64,000 bases of DNA, taken from S139-23 sp047639315 (GTDB lineage: Bacteria > Planctomycetota > GCA-002687715 > DRQF01). The notes beneath the pieces were generated by a model, which worked only from the letters and a program-made list of their open reading frames with translations, did not search any database and was not told where the DNA came from. The stretch spans positions 1 to 64,000 of the forward strand of contig JBLINQ010000006.1 of NCBI GenBank assembly GCA_047639315.1. Direction: 5' to 3'. The position numbers were made by a program, and so were the translations under genes. This document shows positions 1-9,408 of this stretch, piece after piece (within the stretch, counting starts at the first letter, position 1; each line of letters begins with the position of its first letter).

Positions 1-284
1 AGGACAGCATCAGACAGTTCCATACGAACCGAACCGCGCAATTCCTTCATGGTCTTTTCCTTGGCGAAATACTCAAAGGTGTACGCCTTAGAGTCGCCTT
101 TGCGCCAATACCGCCGCGTGACCGAAATGTTGATCAATGCGTCGTCTGGTAAATCACTCGTGACCTTGATCTCGAGATTCTTGCCAACCACTTTGGAATC
201 AACTTCAAAGTCATTGCACGAGACCTGGGCCATTGCCGGGCCAGCAAATAAGCAGAAGAGTAATAGAAACGAATAATTACGCAC
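1..284 (-). CDS. secreted protein of unknown function, C-terminus beyond window
   Basis: The minus-strand frame is open from a GTG at 284 to the window edge, with a GGAG Shine-Dalgarno about 8 bases upstream. The first ~20 residues (MRNYSFLLLFCLFAGPAMAQ) form a signal peptide with an AMA-Q cleavage site. The mature part begins VSCNDFEVDSKVVGKNLEIKV and has alternating polar/hydrophobic residues, like a beta-sandwich. I do not recognise the family. Only 94 codons are visible, so domain calls are impossible. Export to the periplasm or outside is inferred from the signal peptide alone. Confidence 0.6.
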   Translation of the reverse strand, partial: MRNYSFLLLFCLFAGPAMAQVSCNDFEVDSKVVGKNLEIKVTSDLPDDALINISVTRRYWRKGDSKAYTFEYFAKEKTMKELRGSVRMELSDAV

Positions 285-668
285 GATCGATCTCCAGATT
301 CTTCGGCTCGTCATTTGGTCGCGAGCGCCCGTGTAGGATAGCAAAATTTGGCGTTGGCTTGTGAATTCTGGGCGCCCCAACAACATGGTATGATCCATCT
401 CCAATAGGAATACGAAGGTAGAAGCTCCATCGGAGTTCTTAGACCGAACAATTGTCCTGACACGGCTCCATTGGCATCAACCCGACTACCCGAATGTGTC
501 GAGAAGAGTGAATACAAATTGAAGTTTCTGAGGGCTCGGCATCGAATTCACAGTGCCCGACCTGCTTGAAGCTCGACTTGAACACGCTGAGTTGTTAATC
601 GAGTTCTGGAAATTTGCCATAGTGAAGCTAAGCATTTCACTGGCTCAGACTGCAAGACGGAGAGTGAA
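285..668. other. intergenic region, no gene seen
   Basis: This is the divergent spacer between the secreted protein (minus) and the DUF368 gene (plus), so it should hold promoters for both. Short reading frames inside lack ribosome sites and recognisable content. No terminator-like hairpin or RNA gene was found. Confidence 0.4.
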
Positions 669-1907
669 ATGGAGTGGAAAGCGTTCGGCAAAGGCCTGTG
701 CATGGGAATCGCCGATGTCATTCCCGGCGTGAGCGGCGGTACGATGGCCCTCATCCTTGGCATTTACGCTCGATTCATCAGCTCCATCAAGTCTCTCAAT
801 ACAAGGCCAATCATCGAGGGTTTTCGCTACCTCGCCTCAGGCCTGAACAGCGAAAAGAGATCGCGGTTCATTGACGCAATCAACACCGTCGATTGGCGAT
901 TTTTGGTGCCCCTCGGGTTAGGGATCTTCTCGGCCATGGCCGTCGGTTCCATGATTATTCCCGGCCTCATGGACTCCTACCCCGAGATCATGAGAGGCCT
1001 GTTCTTTGGCTTGATCCTGGCAAGTGTGGGCGTACCCTGGCGGATCATGCCGAAGAAGGACAAGAACAAACACTCTTTAGGCCTAATCATGGCCGTTGGC
1101 TTCGCAGTGTTCGGGTATTTGGTAACTGACCCAAACCGCAACATCGATACGACTGGAACTTGGGTCGAGATCTCTGTACCCGCAGGTGAAGAAGCAGACC
1201 TAAAGTCGGTCATCCGCAGGGGGCCAAGCTCACTGAACGCTGCCGAAGTCTATTGGCACGATCGCAATGCTGAGCTCAGACAATCTCACCTTCTCTCTGA
1301 TCCCAAAATGGCGAAAGAACTGCTTGCACGAAATCAAGCGGCGAAGGCCATTTTGAAGTCGGACAAGAAGGCACGAAAGCTGCAAGCCAGTCACTATGAA
1401 GACATCCTGGTTCAAAACACCATGGTGCACGTTCCTCGGCCGGCCAATTGGTTCATCTTTGTCGCCGGCGTCATTGCAATCTCGGCAATGGTTCTGCCTG
1501 GAATTTCAGGTTCGTTCCTCTTGCTTATCCTTGGCTGTTACTACTTTGTTCTCAATGCGGTGAAGGGCACCCTCTCTTCACTCATTCATCTCGAATTCCC
1601 AATGGCACCCATCGTTGCCGTAGCCCTCTTTGCCTCTGGCTGCCTGACAGGATTGATCGGCTTTTCGCGAATCCTGTCCTACCTCTTGCGTGATCATCCA
1701 CACCTAACATTCGGAGCTTTGATCGGGCTCATGATTGGTTGTTTGCGAGGTGTCTGGCCGTGGCGCACGGTGAATGCATCGGGGGAAGTCATCAATAGCC
1801 TCCCTGAGACCTTCGGGGGTGGTGAGTGGATTCCGCTCTTGGCTTTGGTTGGCGGAGCTGCTGTGGCACTCGGCATAGAAGCAATCGGTAAGAGAACGCA
1901 GAGTTAG
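669..1907 (+). CDS. DUF368 membrane protein, probable polyprenyl-phosphate transporter (PopT type)
   Basis: A 412-residue polytopic membrane protein with the DUF368 hallmark twice: ADVIPGVSGGT near residues 15-25 and a matching VLPGISGS near 275-282. This reflects the family's inverted-repeat fold. Established knowledge: DUF368 proteins flip undecaprenyl phosphate back across the inner membrane, recycling the lipid carrier for peptidoglycan and surface glycans. Between the repeats lies a hydrophilic insert (about residues 160-260, rich in Lys/Glu/Ala) that is longer than usual. The start has GGAGAG six bases upstream. It stands alone, convergent with the DUF983 gene. The family call is firm; the substrate is inferred from the family. 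Confidence 0.85.
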   Translation: MEWKAFGKGLCMGIADVIPGVSGGTMALILGIYARFISSIKSLNTRPIIEGFRYLASGLNSEKRSRFIDAINTVDWRFLVPLGLGIFSAMAVGSMIIPGLMDSYPEIMRGLFFGLILASVGVPWRIMPKKDKNKHSLGLIMAVGFAVFGYLVTDPNRNIDTTGTWVEISVPAGEEADLKSVIRRGPSSLNAAEVYWHDRNAELRQSHLLSDPKMAKELLARNQAAKAILKSDKKARKLQASHYEDILVQNTMVHVPRPANWFIFVAGVIAISAMVLPGISGSFLLLILGCYYFVLNAVKGTLSSLIHLEFPMAPIVAVALFASGCLTGLIGFSRILSYLLRDHPHLTFGALIGLMIGCLRGVWPWRTVNASGEVINSLPETFGGGEWIPLLALVGGAAVALGIEAIGKRTQS

Positions 1908-1946
1908 ACCCCCACGCAATTGCCGCCAACAGCCCCGTCCACCACT

Positions 1947-2363
1947 TTAGCCTTCCGCTTTGTGGCCTGGAATCTTGAAGTCTTTGGGCTCAGGAGGATC
2001 GCAGCGTAAATCAAACGCCATCCACATCGAACGTGCGTACCGAAAGAACCAACAAGAAAACACGATCATCAGAATTGAGGGCACGATAATCTGCTGAAAC
2101 CAGCCAAGGTGAAGTACGAATGTCGCAATGACAGCCCAAATAAGACCCGCGCCACCGCATATTCCATAGTTGATATAAGACGCGCCGAGAAAATACCCAG
2201 GCTCTCTTTCAAAGGCGAAACTGCAGTTGTCGCACTGCTTTCTCATACCGAACATTCCAAGGTAAGGACTGCCGACACCACAGTTTGGGCAAAGAAGCCC
2301 ATAAGTACGGCGGCGCCGCTCTGCCTTCGAGATATTCAGGCCGTTTTCTGAATGTTGTTCCAT
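1947..2363 (-). CDS. DUF983 family membrane protein
   Basis: This is a short protein with an N-terminal zinc-ribbon-like pair, CPNCG near residue 24 and CDNCSF near 44, followed by two or three membrane helices. That is the DUF983 layout. The motif around GYFLGASYINYG fits the family, whose role is unknown; members often sit near cytochrome oxidase or respiratory genes, but none lies here. I start it at the ATG at 2363 (MEQHSENG), with GAAGAG eight bases upstream. A longer frame to a TTG at 2414 adds 17 residues without a better ribosome site. Confidence 0.75.
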   Translation of the reverse strand: MEQHSENGLNISKAERRRRTYGLLCPNCGVGSPYLGMFGMRKQCDNCSFAFEREPGYFLGASYINYGICGGAGLIWAVIATFVLHLGWFQQIIVPSILMIVFSCWFFRYARSMWMAFDLRCDPPEPKDFKIPGHKAEG

Positions 2364-2515
2364 GATTACTTGCTCTTCGATCATCCATGTTTTTGGATAT
2401 AAATTTTCGTCCAAGAATCACTTCTCATGTCTCTACAATCCCACGAGTTACCGACGATCACAAGCCAACATTGTCTTTGTCGTGCCATTGCCTGATTCAA
2501 AAAAGAGAATGATCC

Positions 2516-3106
2516 ATGGGACGTATCCAAGAAGCACTTGAACGTGCTGAAACAACTCGTGATGAACGACGCAAAACACCGCGACAACTTGTCCGACTGA
2601 TGCATCAGTCTGGCAGTTTTGAAGGACGCGAACAGCGATTTCACGGAGACTCCATCCTCATCGGTCGCGCGCCACATAATGATGTCGCCCTCGATCCATT
2701 TGAAGATTCAACGGTTTCATCTCAACACGCCGAGATTCGATTAGAAGCACAAGAATTCGTCCTTTATGACATGGGCAGTTTGAATGGCACTTTCGTGAAC
2801 GGATACCCTGTCCGTCGCGCCATCATTGTACCGGGTGACGCAATCACCCTTGGGCGTTCTGGCCCTCGACTTGAGTTTCAGGTTGATCAGGTTGATCAGG
2901 TTGATGCCGACCCTGTTTCGGGGCCCGGACCACGGGGCTATCGCACCCCGGTCGCGCCAATCAGCGTCGAGTTGGAGGATTTCCCAGGCACAGAAAAAAC
3001 TCCCATCCAATCGAGCGATCAGCCGTACGTACCCAACACTCTCTTGATCGTCCTCCTCTTAGGCATTGTCCTTGATATTGTCATCAACTTAGTTCGCATG
3101 TTCTAA
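2516..3106 (+). CDS. FHA-domain membrane-anchored protein
   Basis: 196 residues. The FHA domain spans about residues 38-112, with the canonical IGRAPHNDVAL, SSQHAEI and GSLNGTFVNG blocks, so it should bind phosphothreonine peptides. A proline-rich linker leads to one C-terminal membrane helix (about 173-193), placing the FHA domain in the cytoplasm if the anchor is a tail anchor. The first residues, MGRIQEALERAE, resemble the amphipathic start of exopolysaccharide tyrosine autokinases (MSRIxEALEKA). Codons for VDQ are tandemly repeated at residues 122-129. The SET gene starts two bases after the stop, so the two are probably co-transcribed. Confidence 0.85.
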   Translation: MGRIQEALERAETTRDERRKTPRQLVRLMHQSGSFEGREQRFHGDSILIGRAPHNDVALDPFEDSTVSSQHAEIRLEAQEFVLYDMGSLNGTFVNGYPVRRAIIVPGDAITLGRSGPRLEFQVDQVDQVDADPVSGPGPRGYRTPVAPISVELEDFPGTEKTPIQSSDQPYVPNTLLIVLLLGIVLDIVINLVRMF

Positions 3107-3108
3107 GT

Positions 3109-3711
3109 ATGCACACGATGTCGCTGGAGCCATGTTTCCTCCAGATTGGCAAGAAGTCACAACCAGGCCTTGGAATCCATGTCCCTGAACGTATCATGTC
3201 GCCCGCTTCGAAGGAAAACTCTCATTTGACTGAGAGTTTCTCGTATGGCGTGCGTGACATAGTTCTCAAGGCAAGCGACGACCCCATGGACGTGACAGAA
3301 ACCATCACTACATCAACTGCCTCACCTTTTGAGTTCCCTATCAAAGTGCGGACGAGTGCAATTCACGGCAAGGGCGTTTTTGCTTCCGCACTGATCCTGT
3401 CAGAGACTCTTATCGGTTCCTATGACGGACCACGCGTAAATGAAGATGGAACTTACGTGTTATGGATCGATTGCGAACTTGACGGTGTTTACGGAATTGA
3501 CGGGTGCAACGACCTCAAGTACACCAACCACTCGCCGACTCCCAATGCAACATTCGAGGGGCCCGAGCTCATCGCGCTACGCGACATCATGCCCGGGGAA
3601 GAAATCACTTTTCATTACGGCGATGAATGGGCTGACTCGGAAGACATTGACTACGAATTGTTGGCCGACAATGACCAAGACGGATCAAGCCAAAATCTCG
3701 TTTCAGCATAG
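3109..3711 (+). CDS. SET-domain protein (putative lysine methyltransferase)
   Basis: 200 residues. The SET domain covers about residues 76-180: the HGKGVFA block (about 82-88), the NHS motif in YTNHSPTPNATF (about 138-150) and the C-terminal GEEITFHYGDEW. These are the SAM- and lysine-binding parts of SET methyltransferases; the post-SET cysteines are absent, as in many small bacterial members. The first ~75 residues have no match and the true start may be an internal Met (for example residue 59). The gene follows the FHA gene by two bases. The substrate is unknown; bacterial SET proteins can methylate ribosomal or nucleoid proteins, but nothing here proves it. Confidence 0.8.
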   Translation: MHTMSLEPCFLQIGKKSQPGLGIHVPERIMSPASKENSHLTESFSYGVRDIVLKASDDPMDVTETITTSTASPFEFPIKVRTSAIHGKGVFASALILSETLIGSYDGPRVNEDGTYVLWIDCELDGVYGIDGCNDLKYTNHSPTPNATFEGPELIALRDIMPGEEITFHYGDEWADSEDIDYELLADNDQDGSSQNLVSA

Positions 3712-3758
3712 CCGATGAATGAGTTATCGGGCCCGGCTCCGCCCCACGCCCAGCATGA

Positions 3759-4940
3759 TTAGACCTTCCGCATGAGATCCTTAAGTGCGCGCTTGAGACT
3801 GTCTAATCGCAAGCTATACATCTGATCGTCGATCAATTCACGAATCATCCTGACTGATGTGGTGTAGCCCCAATCATCTTCGCGATTCGGATTCAGCCAG
3901 ATAGTCTTGTTGAAATGAGCAAAGATCTTGGCGAGCCAATATTCCCCGGCCTGTTCATTCCAATGTTCGATACTGCCGCCAGGTTGTATCAGCTCATACG
4001 GGCTCATTGAAGCGTCGCCGACGACGATAAGTCGATAATGCCGTCCGTAAGTTCGGAGCAGTTCCTCAGTCGACAGTAGGTCTTTCGATGAGCGCGGATT
4101 ACGCCGCCAAACATTTTCATAAATGCAATTATGAAAGTAGAAGGTCTCCAAGTGTTCGATCTCGGACTTGGCTGCTGAGAACAGTTCTTCACACAGTTTC
4201 ACATGAGGGTCCATCGAGCCACCGATATCAAGAAGCATGAGGACGCGGACGCGGTTCTTACGAATGGGTCGAAAACGAGTTTCCAAGAAACCAGCGTTTC
4301 TTGCAGTCGAATTGACTGTGCCCTCTATGTCGAACTCTTCTTCTCTTCCTTCTCGGGTAAGGTGTCGTAGAGTCCGTAGCGCCATCTTGAAATTCCGGGT
4401 GTTGAGTTCGCGCTCACCATCAAGATCTCGATAGCGACGTTGCTCCCAAACTTTCACGGCGCGGTTATGTCGCCCCGGCCCACCGATTCGTACACCACTG
4501 GGGTTAAACCCACCATGGCCGAATCGTGACGTTCCGCCGGTTCCAATCCACTTTGAACCACCTTGATGTTTTTTCTTCTGCTCGGCGAGACGCTTCTTTA
4601 GTTCTTCCAAGATCTCTTCGAGGCTTCCGGCTTCTTGGATTTTCTTGAGCTCTTCAGCCGACAGGAGTAACTCGCTCAGTTGCTCCAACCATTCTTTAGG
4701 AATCTCTTGACGCACACGTTTTGAAGTGGCCGCCAAGTCACGAAAACGACGAGCAAATACGCGGTCGAAACAGTCGTAGTGTTTGACATGCTTCACCAAG
4801 CAGATTCGAGCGAGCAAATAAAATCGATCAACTTGGCACTGGTCAAGTTCGGCGTCGAGAGCCTCCAAGAAAACGAGAAATTCTCGAAGAGAAACTGGTA
4901 TTCCTTCGGCTCGTAAATCTTCAAAGAAACCAACAAACAC
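3759..4940 (-). CDS. VWA-domain CoxE-like protein
   Basis: 393 residues. An N-terminal helical half resembling CoxE (FEDLRAEGIPVSLREFLVFLEAL) precedes a Lys/Gly/Arg-rich linker (about 125-165), then a von Willebrand A domain from about residue 228. Its metal site reads LLDIGGSMDPH (D-x-G-x-S), with GDASMSPYE further on, matching the VWA proteins that partner MoxR ATPases. It starts at a GTG sharing one base with the stop codon of the MoxR gene (TAGTG), so translation is coupled. Established knowledge: MoxR-VWA pairs act as chaperone-like or metal-insertion complexes. The client here is unknown. Confidence 0.88.
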   Translation of the reverse strand: MFVGFFEDLRAEGIPVSLREFLVFLEALDAELDQCQVDRFYLLARICLVKHVKHYDCFDRVFARRFRDLAATSKRVRQEIPKEWLEQLSELLLSAEELKKIQEAGSLEEILEELKKRLAEQKKKHQGGSKWIGTGGTSRFGHGGFNPSGVRIGGPGRHNRAVKVWEQRRYRDLDGERELNTRNFKMALRTLRHLTREGREEEFDIEGTVNSTARNAGFLETRFRPIRKNRVRVLMLLDIGGSMDPHVKLCEELFSAAKSEIEHLETFYFHNCIYENVWRRNPRSSKDLLSTEELLRTYGRHYRLIVVGDASMSPYELIQPGGSIEHWNEQAGEYWLAKIFAHFNKTIWLNPNREDDWGYTTSVRMIRELIDDQMYSLRLDSLKRALKDLMRKV

Positions 4941-5797
4941 TAGCGTCGTCCACCTTGCCGATGACGATTCAGTCTTAAGAGATCCAGGTCTTGCTCGTTC
5001 TTCAACAGTGCGCCGGCAAAAGGCGGCGCAGGTTCGCCCACACCGCTGGGGGCCAAGAGGTCAAGGCCGTTTGATTCGGCGCTTAAGACACGCAGCCAAT
5101 CGAGTAATTCTGAAGTCGAGGGCCTCTTGCGCAAGCCTGGAATCTCTCGAATGCCATAGAAGACTTCAAGACTACGAGTAAGCAACTCACGTTCGAGATT
5201 CGGGAAATGCACGTCGGCAATGGTCGCCATCGTTTCGGAGTCAGGGAAAGGAATGTAATGAAAGAAACATCGCCTCAGAAAGGCATCTGGCAGTTCCTTC
5301 TCATTGTTTGAAGTGATGATGACAATCGGGCGCTTCTTGGCCTGCACCAATTCCCCAGTCTCGTAGACTGAGAATTCCATTTGATCGAGTTCTCGCAGTA
5401 GATCATTGGGAAATTCGATATCTGCTTTGTCAATTTCATCGATCAGCAGCACGCAGCCACCATCATGAAGAAACGACTCCCACATCGGCCCTTGCCGAAT
5501 GTAGTTCCCAATCTGGTTGACTCCCTCAACACCCAGTTGCGAATCTCTCAGGCGGGCCACAGCATCGTATTCGTAAAGGCCCTGCTGAGCCTTTGTTGTC
5601 GATTTGACGTGCCACGAGACAAAGGGCAGTTCCAAGGCCCGTGCCACTTCGATCGCCAACTCCGTCTTACCACAGCCGGGTTCGCCTTTAACAAGAAGTG
5701 GGCGCTCAAGGCATATAGCAGCATTGACCGCAACGAGGAGATCGTCAGTGGCAACATAGCGTTCGCTGCCATCGAATTTCTTATTCATGGAATTCAT
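4940..5797 (-). CDS. MoxR-family AAA+ ATPase
   Basis: 285 residues. Walker A GEPGCGKTE lies near residues 38-46, Walker B VLLIDEID near 116-123 and sensor 1 TSNNE near 161-165. These are the core of a MoxR ATPase of the CoxD-like branch. The C-terminal lid ends in LNRHRQGGRR. It is the upstream partner of the VWA gene, with a one-base TAGTG overlap. The two products are expected to form an ATP-driven remodelling complex in the cytoplasm. The ATG at 5797 is followed by another Met three codons later (5788), and neither has a strong ribosome site. Confidence 0.9.
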   Translation of the reverse strand: MNSMNKKFDGSERYVATDDLLVAVNAAICLERPLLVKGEPGCGKTELAIEVARALELPFVSWHVKSTTKAQQGLYEYDAVARLRDSQLGVEGVNQIGNYIRQGPMWESFLHDGGCVLLIDEIDKADIEFPNDLLRELDQMEFSVYETGELVQAKKRPIVIITSNNEKELPDAFLRRCFFHYIPFPDSETMATIADVHFPNLERELLTRSLEVFYGIREIPGLRKRPSTSELLDWLRVLSAESNGLDLLAPSGVGEPAPPFAGALLKNEQDLDLLRLNRHRQGGRR

Positions 5798-5859
5798 CTA
5801 AGAGATTGGTGATGGTCGGGATTCGAGACCAGCCCTGGGGGGGCGTGCTGCCATCAAGA

Positions 5860-6159
5860 TTAGGATTCAATGACAAAGGCACCGAGATCGTCAATTCTCA
5901 GCCAGAACGATTTACCCTTCCGATCGCGCTTCTTCTTCTTGAGCAAGACAACTTCAAGCCACGGCCCATCGACCTTCAGGATGAGGTAGCGAATCGGACT
6001 GACAGCCCCCGAGACTTTGTCGACGGCGACGGCAACGACGCCTTCCTGCATTATGTTTGGTCGGCTTTCTCTGGCAACAGACTTGCTGCCGGTTGCGGCC
6101 ATCAAAACCATGCCAAAGACGACGAGAGACATCGCCGAAAGAATCTTTTGCGTACGCAT
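5860..6159 (-). CDS. small secreted protein of unknown function
   Basis: This is a 99-residue protein with a signal peptide (MRTQKILSAMSLVVFGMVLMAATGSKSVA). The ATG at 6159 has GGAG eight bases upstream; a TTG four codons earlier was rejected. The mature part contains a Lys/Arg cluster (LKKKKRDRKGKS) followed by a short hydrophobic end, FWLRIDDLGAFVIES. No family is recognised. It lies 62 bases upstream of the MoxR gene on the same strand and could share its transcript. Confidence 0.6.
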   Translation of the reverse strand: MRTQKILSAMSLVVFGMVLMAATGSKSVARESRPNIMQEGVVAVAVDKVSGAVSPIRYLILKVDGPWLEVVLLKKKKRDRKGKSFWLRIDDLGAFVIES

Positions 6160-6654
6160 CAATAACTCCAAGTAGTTTTGGTTCGAGTCGGATTATGCAC
6201 GCTTTCCTGAGACTGTCGATGCCTCATTTTCGAGGAAGGAGCAAGAATAGTCGGTTCTCAATCAACCCGGTCAATTCACCCTGATTTCATGAGGCAAAAA
6301 CCGGCACGGCTCCCGAAGTTTCACCCAGAACAAGCATTTAGTCGTCAACGGATGAATGCGCCGAGAGTTTCGGGGCAAGCCATTGGACTTTCAAACCCAA
6401 TGATCACAGGGCTTTAGACGATGCTTGCCAAAGGAACGCCAGCAGCTCTGATGCCAACAGCGGGCACTCACACTTTAGTCTTTGTTGTTGTGGGAAAGAG
6501 AGATCCACCTCGTTCTTGGCTATCTGGGCCGTCAAAGTTCATGATGGCGAGGCTACAAGATAGGTGAATGCCCGATTGCGGAATGCCTTTTCAGACCCTA
6601 TTCTTGATAGCGCACCCAGAAGCCGATAATTCATGATGAAGGGACACTCCCATC
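6160..6654. other. intergenic region, no gene seen
   Basis: This 495-base spacer lies between the small secreted protein (minus) and the response-regulator gene (plus). It must carry promoters in both directions. No convincing reading frame, RNA gene or strong hairpin was found. Confidence 0.4.
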
Positions 6655-7758
6655 GTGTCGACTCACACTAATCCAAAAGAGCTGAACGATCTGCTGATCG
6701 AAGCCATGCAAATGGTTGCCGAAGCCAGGACGGATCCCGATGCGTCGGAAAAAGTCGAAGAGCTTCTCAATCAATCGCTCCACCGCTTGGGACAAGCGTT
6801 CGCTCTCACGCGAGCTGGTTCATTCGGGATAAGCAACGACTCAGACAAAGTGAAACATCGCCTGGATCGTGTTTTCCTCAACAATGAGCAGTTCTTTTCA
6901 GTGGCCACGGGTAATCCAGACCTCGACCTAATCTCTTTAGGTGACGGTCCGATTCCATGCGTGGTCGCGAGTCCGGGGCAGCTTGAATTTGTTGTCTTCA
7001 GTGCACTCGTCATTTGCCGTGAATTAGTCGGTGGAAATCGGCCGATGACAGTGACACTCGATCAAGTCGCTGTCGACCTACAAAAAGTCAATTCTGTAAT
7101 CTCGCTTCCGGCGGGACGATATGCGGCCATCGCAGTGCAATGCCGCACCCGGATCGTGAAACAATTGCCTCACGCCACTCTCTATGATCAAGTCCTGATT
7201 TCTGCCCAAGACGCCGAGAATGTTTCTTGCGGCTTAGGAACGGTTCAGAGAGTTGTTGAGTCAATGAATGGTGCGCTGGTCTACGACTGCACAGACGGGC
7301 ATAGCCCGGTCCTGGTCATTTATCTGCCACTAAGTGAATTGGATATGGAAAATCCAGTGCAAGAAGATGAGAGCTTCGTTCAGCACGATGAAACCGTTCT
7401 CTTGGTTGACGACGATCCCATGGTCCGGCGCTACACCAGGCGCGCCCTTGAAGTCTCAGGCTTCCGCGTCCTCGAAGCCGCCAACAGTCGAGAAGCTATG
7501 GAGACGATTCGCCAAGAAGAAGGGCAAATTGATATTCTTATCGCCGACCTGGTTCTTCCCGACATGCATGGCGGAAAACTCGCAACTGCCATCGATGAAG
7601 AGTTCGGCCGTATGCCGGTGATCTTTGTGTCCGGTTACGACAACCGTGCCATCCAACACCATGGCTTGATAGAGCAAGGGGCAAGCCTGCTCACGAAGCC
7701 GTATACCAGAAGATCTCTGTTAACCATGGTCGAAGCAGCCCTCGAAGTCTCTTCCTGA
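6655..7758 (+). CDS. response regulator with degenerate kinase-like N-terminal half
   Basis: 367 residues. A C-terminal receiver domain (about 247-366) is complete: acidic cluster VDDDP (about 252-254), phospho-acceptor Asp in IADLVLPD (about 298), SGYD, and Lys in LTKPYT (about 347). The N-terminal part begins with a helical stretch that could recall a dimerisation domain. It then has a strand-rich region ending in a GLGTVQRVVESMNGAL segment, which resembles the G2 box of a histidine-kinase ATPase domain. The N-box and first G-box are not recognisable and no phospho-His box is evident. I read it as a receiver protein derived from a hybrid kinase. Start is GTG, with AAGGG 11 bases upstream. 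Confidence 0.7.
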   Translation: MSTHTNPKELNDLLIEAMQMVAEARTDPDASEKVEELLNQSLHRLGQAFALTRAGSFGISNDSDKVKHRLDRVFLNNEQFFSVATGNPDLDLISLGDGPIPCVVASPGQLEFVVFSALVICRELVGGNRPMTVTLDQVAVDLQKVNSVISLPAGRYAAIAVQCRTRIVKQLPHATLYDQVLISAQDAENVSCGLGTVQRVVESMNGALVYDCTDGHSPVLVIYLPLSELDMENPVQEDESFVQHDETVLLVDDDPMVRRYTRRALEVSGFRVLEAANSREAMETIRQEEGQIDILIADLVLPDMHGGKLATAIDEEFGRMPVIFVSGYDNRAIQHHGLIEQGASLLTKPYTRRSLLTMVEAALEVSS

Positions 7759-7998
7759 GAAATCCCTCCGCTCGAGCCGGTAATGGGCCCACTCACTTGG
7801 ATTTGAAGCCCCTCCACTTGAAGGGCCCCACAGGTTTACCGGAAAATTGTCATTTAATGGGCAATCCACAATCGTCTATCCTCGATTCCGAATCAACAAG
7901 CTGAAATCCGGACCGTACATCCTCCCGGAATTACGCTATTATCGAGCGTCAGCCATTCACTGAGACGCAATCACAAACCTTGACTTGAGTTTTCCTCC

Positions 7999-9408
7999 AT
8001 GACACGTCTAACTCGCATTTTCACCGTGGTCTTCATTCTCGGATGTATCTTTGGCTCGACAGCCCAAGCTCAGATAAAAACTCCGCCCATAAAAGATGTC
8101 AAGATTGGCGTGATCGGTGCCAGCGTCTCGGCAGGTTTCGGGTCAGATTACACTCTCTCCGAAGCGATCGCTGCTGCGGTCAAAGTGCCGGTCAAAACTT
8201 TTGATACTGCCGACAACTTCTTCTTCGCTAATTACGAGACTTCGAGCCCGAAACGGATCGCGAAACTCAAAAGGAATGAAGTCGATGTCATCGTTGCTCT
8301 CGATTATCTTTTTTGGTTCGCATCAGGAAAGAAGACACTCGACGAACGCAAAACGATGGTCAGCAATGCGATCGGATTTCTAAAAGACGTAAAAGTCCCG
8401 GTCCTCGTAGGGACCATTCCAGAGATGCGCAATGTCAGCCAATTCATGCTGCGCAAAGACCGCATCATCCCACCCGCCGAAGTCAAGATTCTCAACAAGC
8501 ATCTGAATGAACTGGTAGCAAAACAGAAGAATCTGCACTTGCTTCCTTTAGCCAACTGGATTGATTGCCTGAACAACGCGACAATAGTCCCGGGTATGGA
8601 GCATGTAAGCGATGAAGACCTTAAGAAGTCAGACATCTTCTTGGCCGATGGTCTTCACCTCAATCGCAAGGGCCTCGTGTTTGGCGCTGCCATGATCGTG
8701 AAGCAGCTCAAAGATATGAAGGTGGTCCTCAACGATGAGAATGCGACGCACAAGGTAGACAAAATCCTCGAACGCCTGGGCAAGAATGATACCGCTCTTG
8801 CGATTGAAGTACGAGATAGCAAAGGCGCCCTCGTCAAAGATGGCACCCTCCGCATCAACATGCCGAGTATTCAAGAGCTCATGAGTAGCGGCTTCTCTAT
8901 GGGTGAGTTGGTGAAACTCCGTTCTTTGGACAAGTACACCAAGCCGATCTCATTGAAGAACAACAACCCTGTGAAGATCATGGGAATCCCGGCGGCGGCC
9001 GCACGTCTCAAGGTGCGCGTACGAGCTGAGGGGCCGGAGTCAGAGATTAGCGCATGGCAGACCATTGCTCTCGATACGAACACCAAGAAACCACATGTCA
9101 TTAAGTTGACGACGCCTTATTCAATCAAGCTTCAGTTCGTTGGGGCCAAGTCCGGTCAAAAGCTCGCAGGCATGAAGGTCGCCTCAAGAACCGAGGCAAG
9201 AAGCCGAGGCCATCGCAATACGAAGAACCTCCCCACTAGCTTCTTAGGCCAAGGAATTAGCGACGACAAAGGACAAGTGACCCTCATTGGAATCGGCCCT
9301 GAAACCCATAGATTGGTCATTCAGACTGCTTCAGGTGCCCAGGTCGAGCAGACCGTCGAGTACAGTCCTACAGCCTCCGGTCCCAATATCATTATGATCG
9401 ACGAGTAA
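7999..9408 (+). CDS. secreted SGNH/GDSL-type hydrolase with C-terminal extension
   Basis: 469 residues. A signal peptide (about 1-25, ending AQAQ) is followed by an SGNH-hydrolase-like domain with block I GVIGASVSAG (the Ser is in the usual GDS-like place) and block V DGLHLNRKG near residue 217, which supplies the catalytic Asp/His. Established knowledge: SGNH enzymes are esterases or acyl hydrolases acting on lipids, acetylated glycans or peptidoglycan. The C-terminal ~200 residues look like beta-sandwich repeats with no catalytic motif. Periplasmic or extracellular location is inferred. The S46 peptidase gene follows on the same strand after about 155 bases. Confidence 0.7.
   Translation: MTRLTRIFTVVFILGCIFGSTAQAQIKTPPIKDVKIGVIGASVSAGFGSDYTLSEAIAAAVKVPVKTFDTADNFFFANYETSSPKRIAKLKRNEVDVIVALDYLFWFASGKKTLDERKTMVSNAIGFLKDVKVPVLVGTIPEMRNVSQFMLRKDRIIPPAEVKILNKHLNELVAKQKNLHLLPLANWIDCLNNATIVPGMEHVSDEDLKKSDIFLADGLHLNRKGLVFGAAMIVKQLKDMKVVLNDENATHKVDKILERLGKNDTALAIEVRDSKGALVKDGTLRINMPSIQELMSSGFSMGELVKLRSLDKYTKPISLKNNNPVKIMGIPAAAARLKVRVRAEGPESEISAWQTIALDTNTKKPHVIKLTTPYSIKLQFVGAKSGQKLAGMKVASRTEARSRGHRNTKNLPTSFLGQGISDDKGQVTLIGIGPETHRLVIQTASGAQVEQTVEYSPTASGPNIIMIDE

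Noticed and set aside
6177..6197. GGTTCGAG, like a tRNA T-loop
   Set aside because: The flanking bases do not form a T-stem and no acceptor or anticodon arm is nearby.
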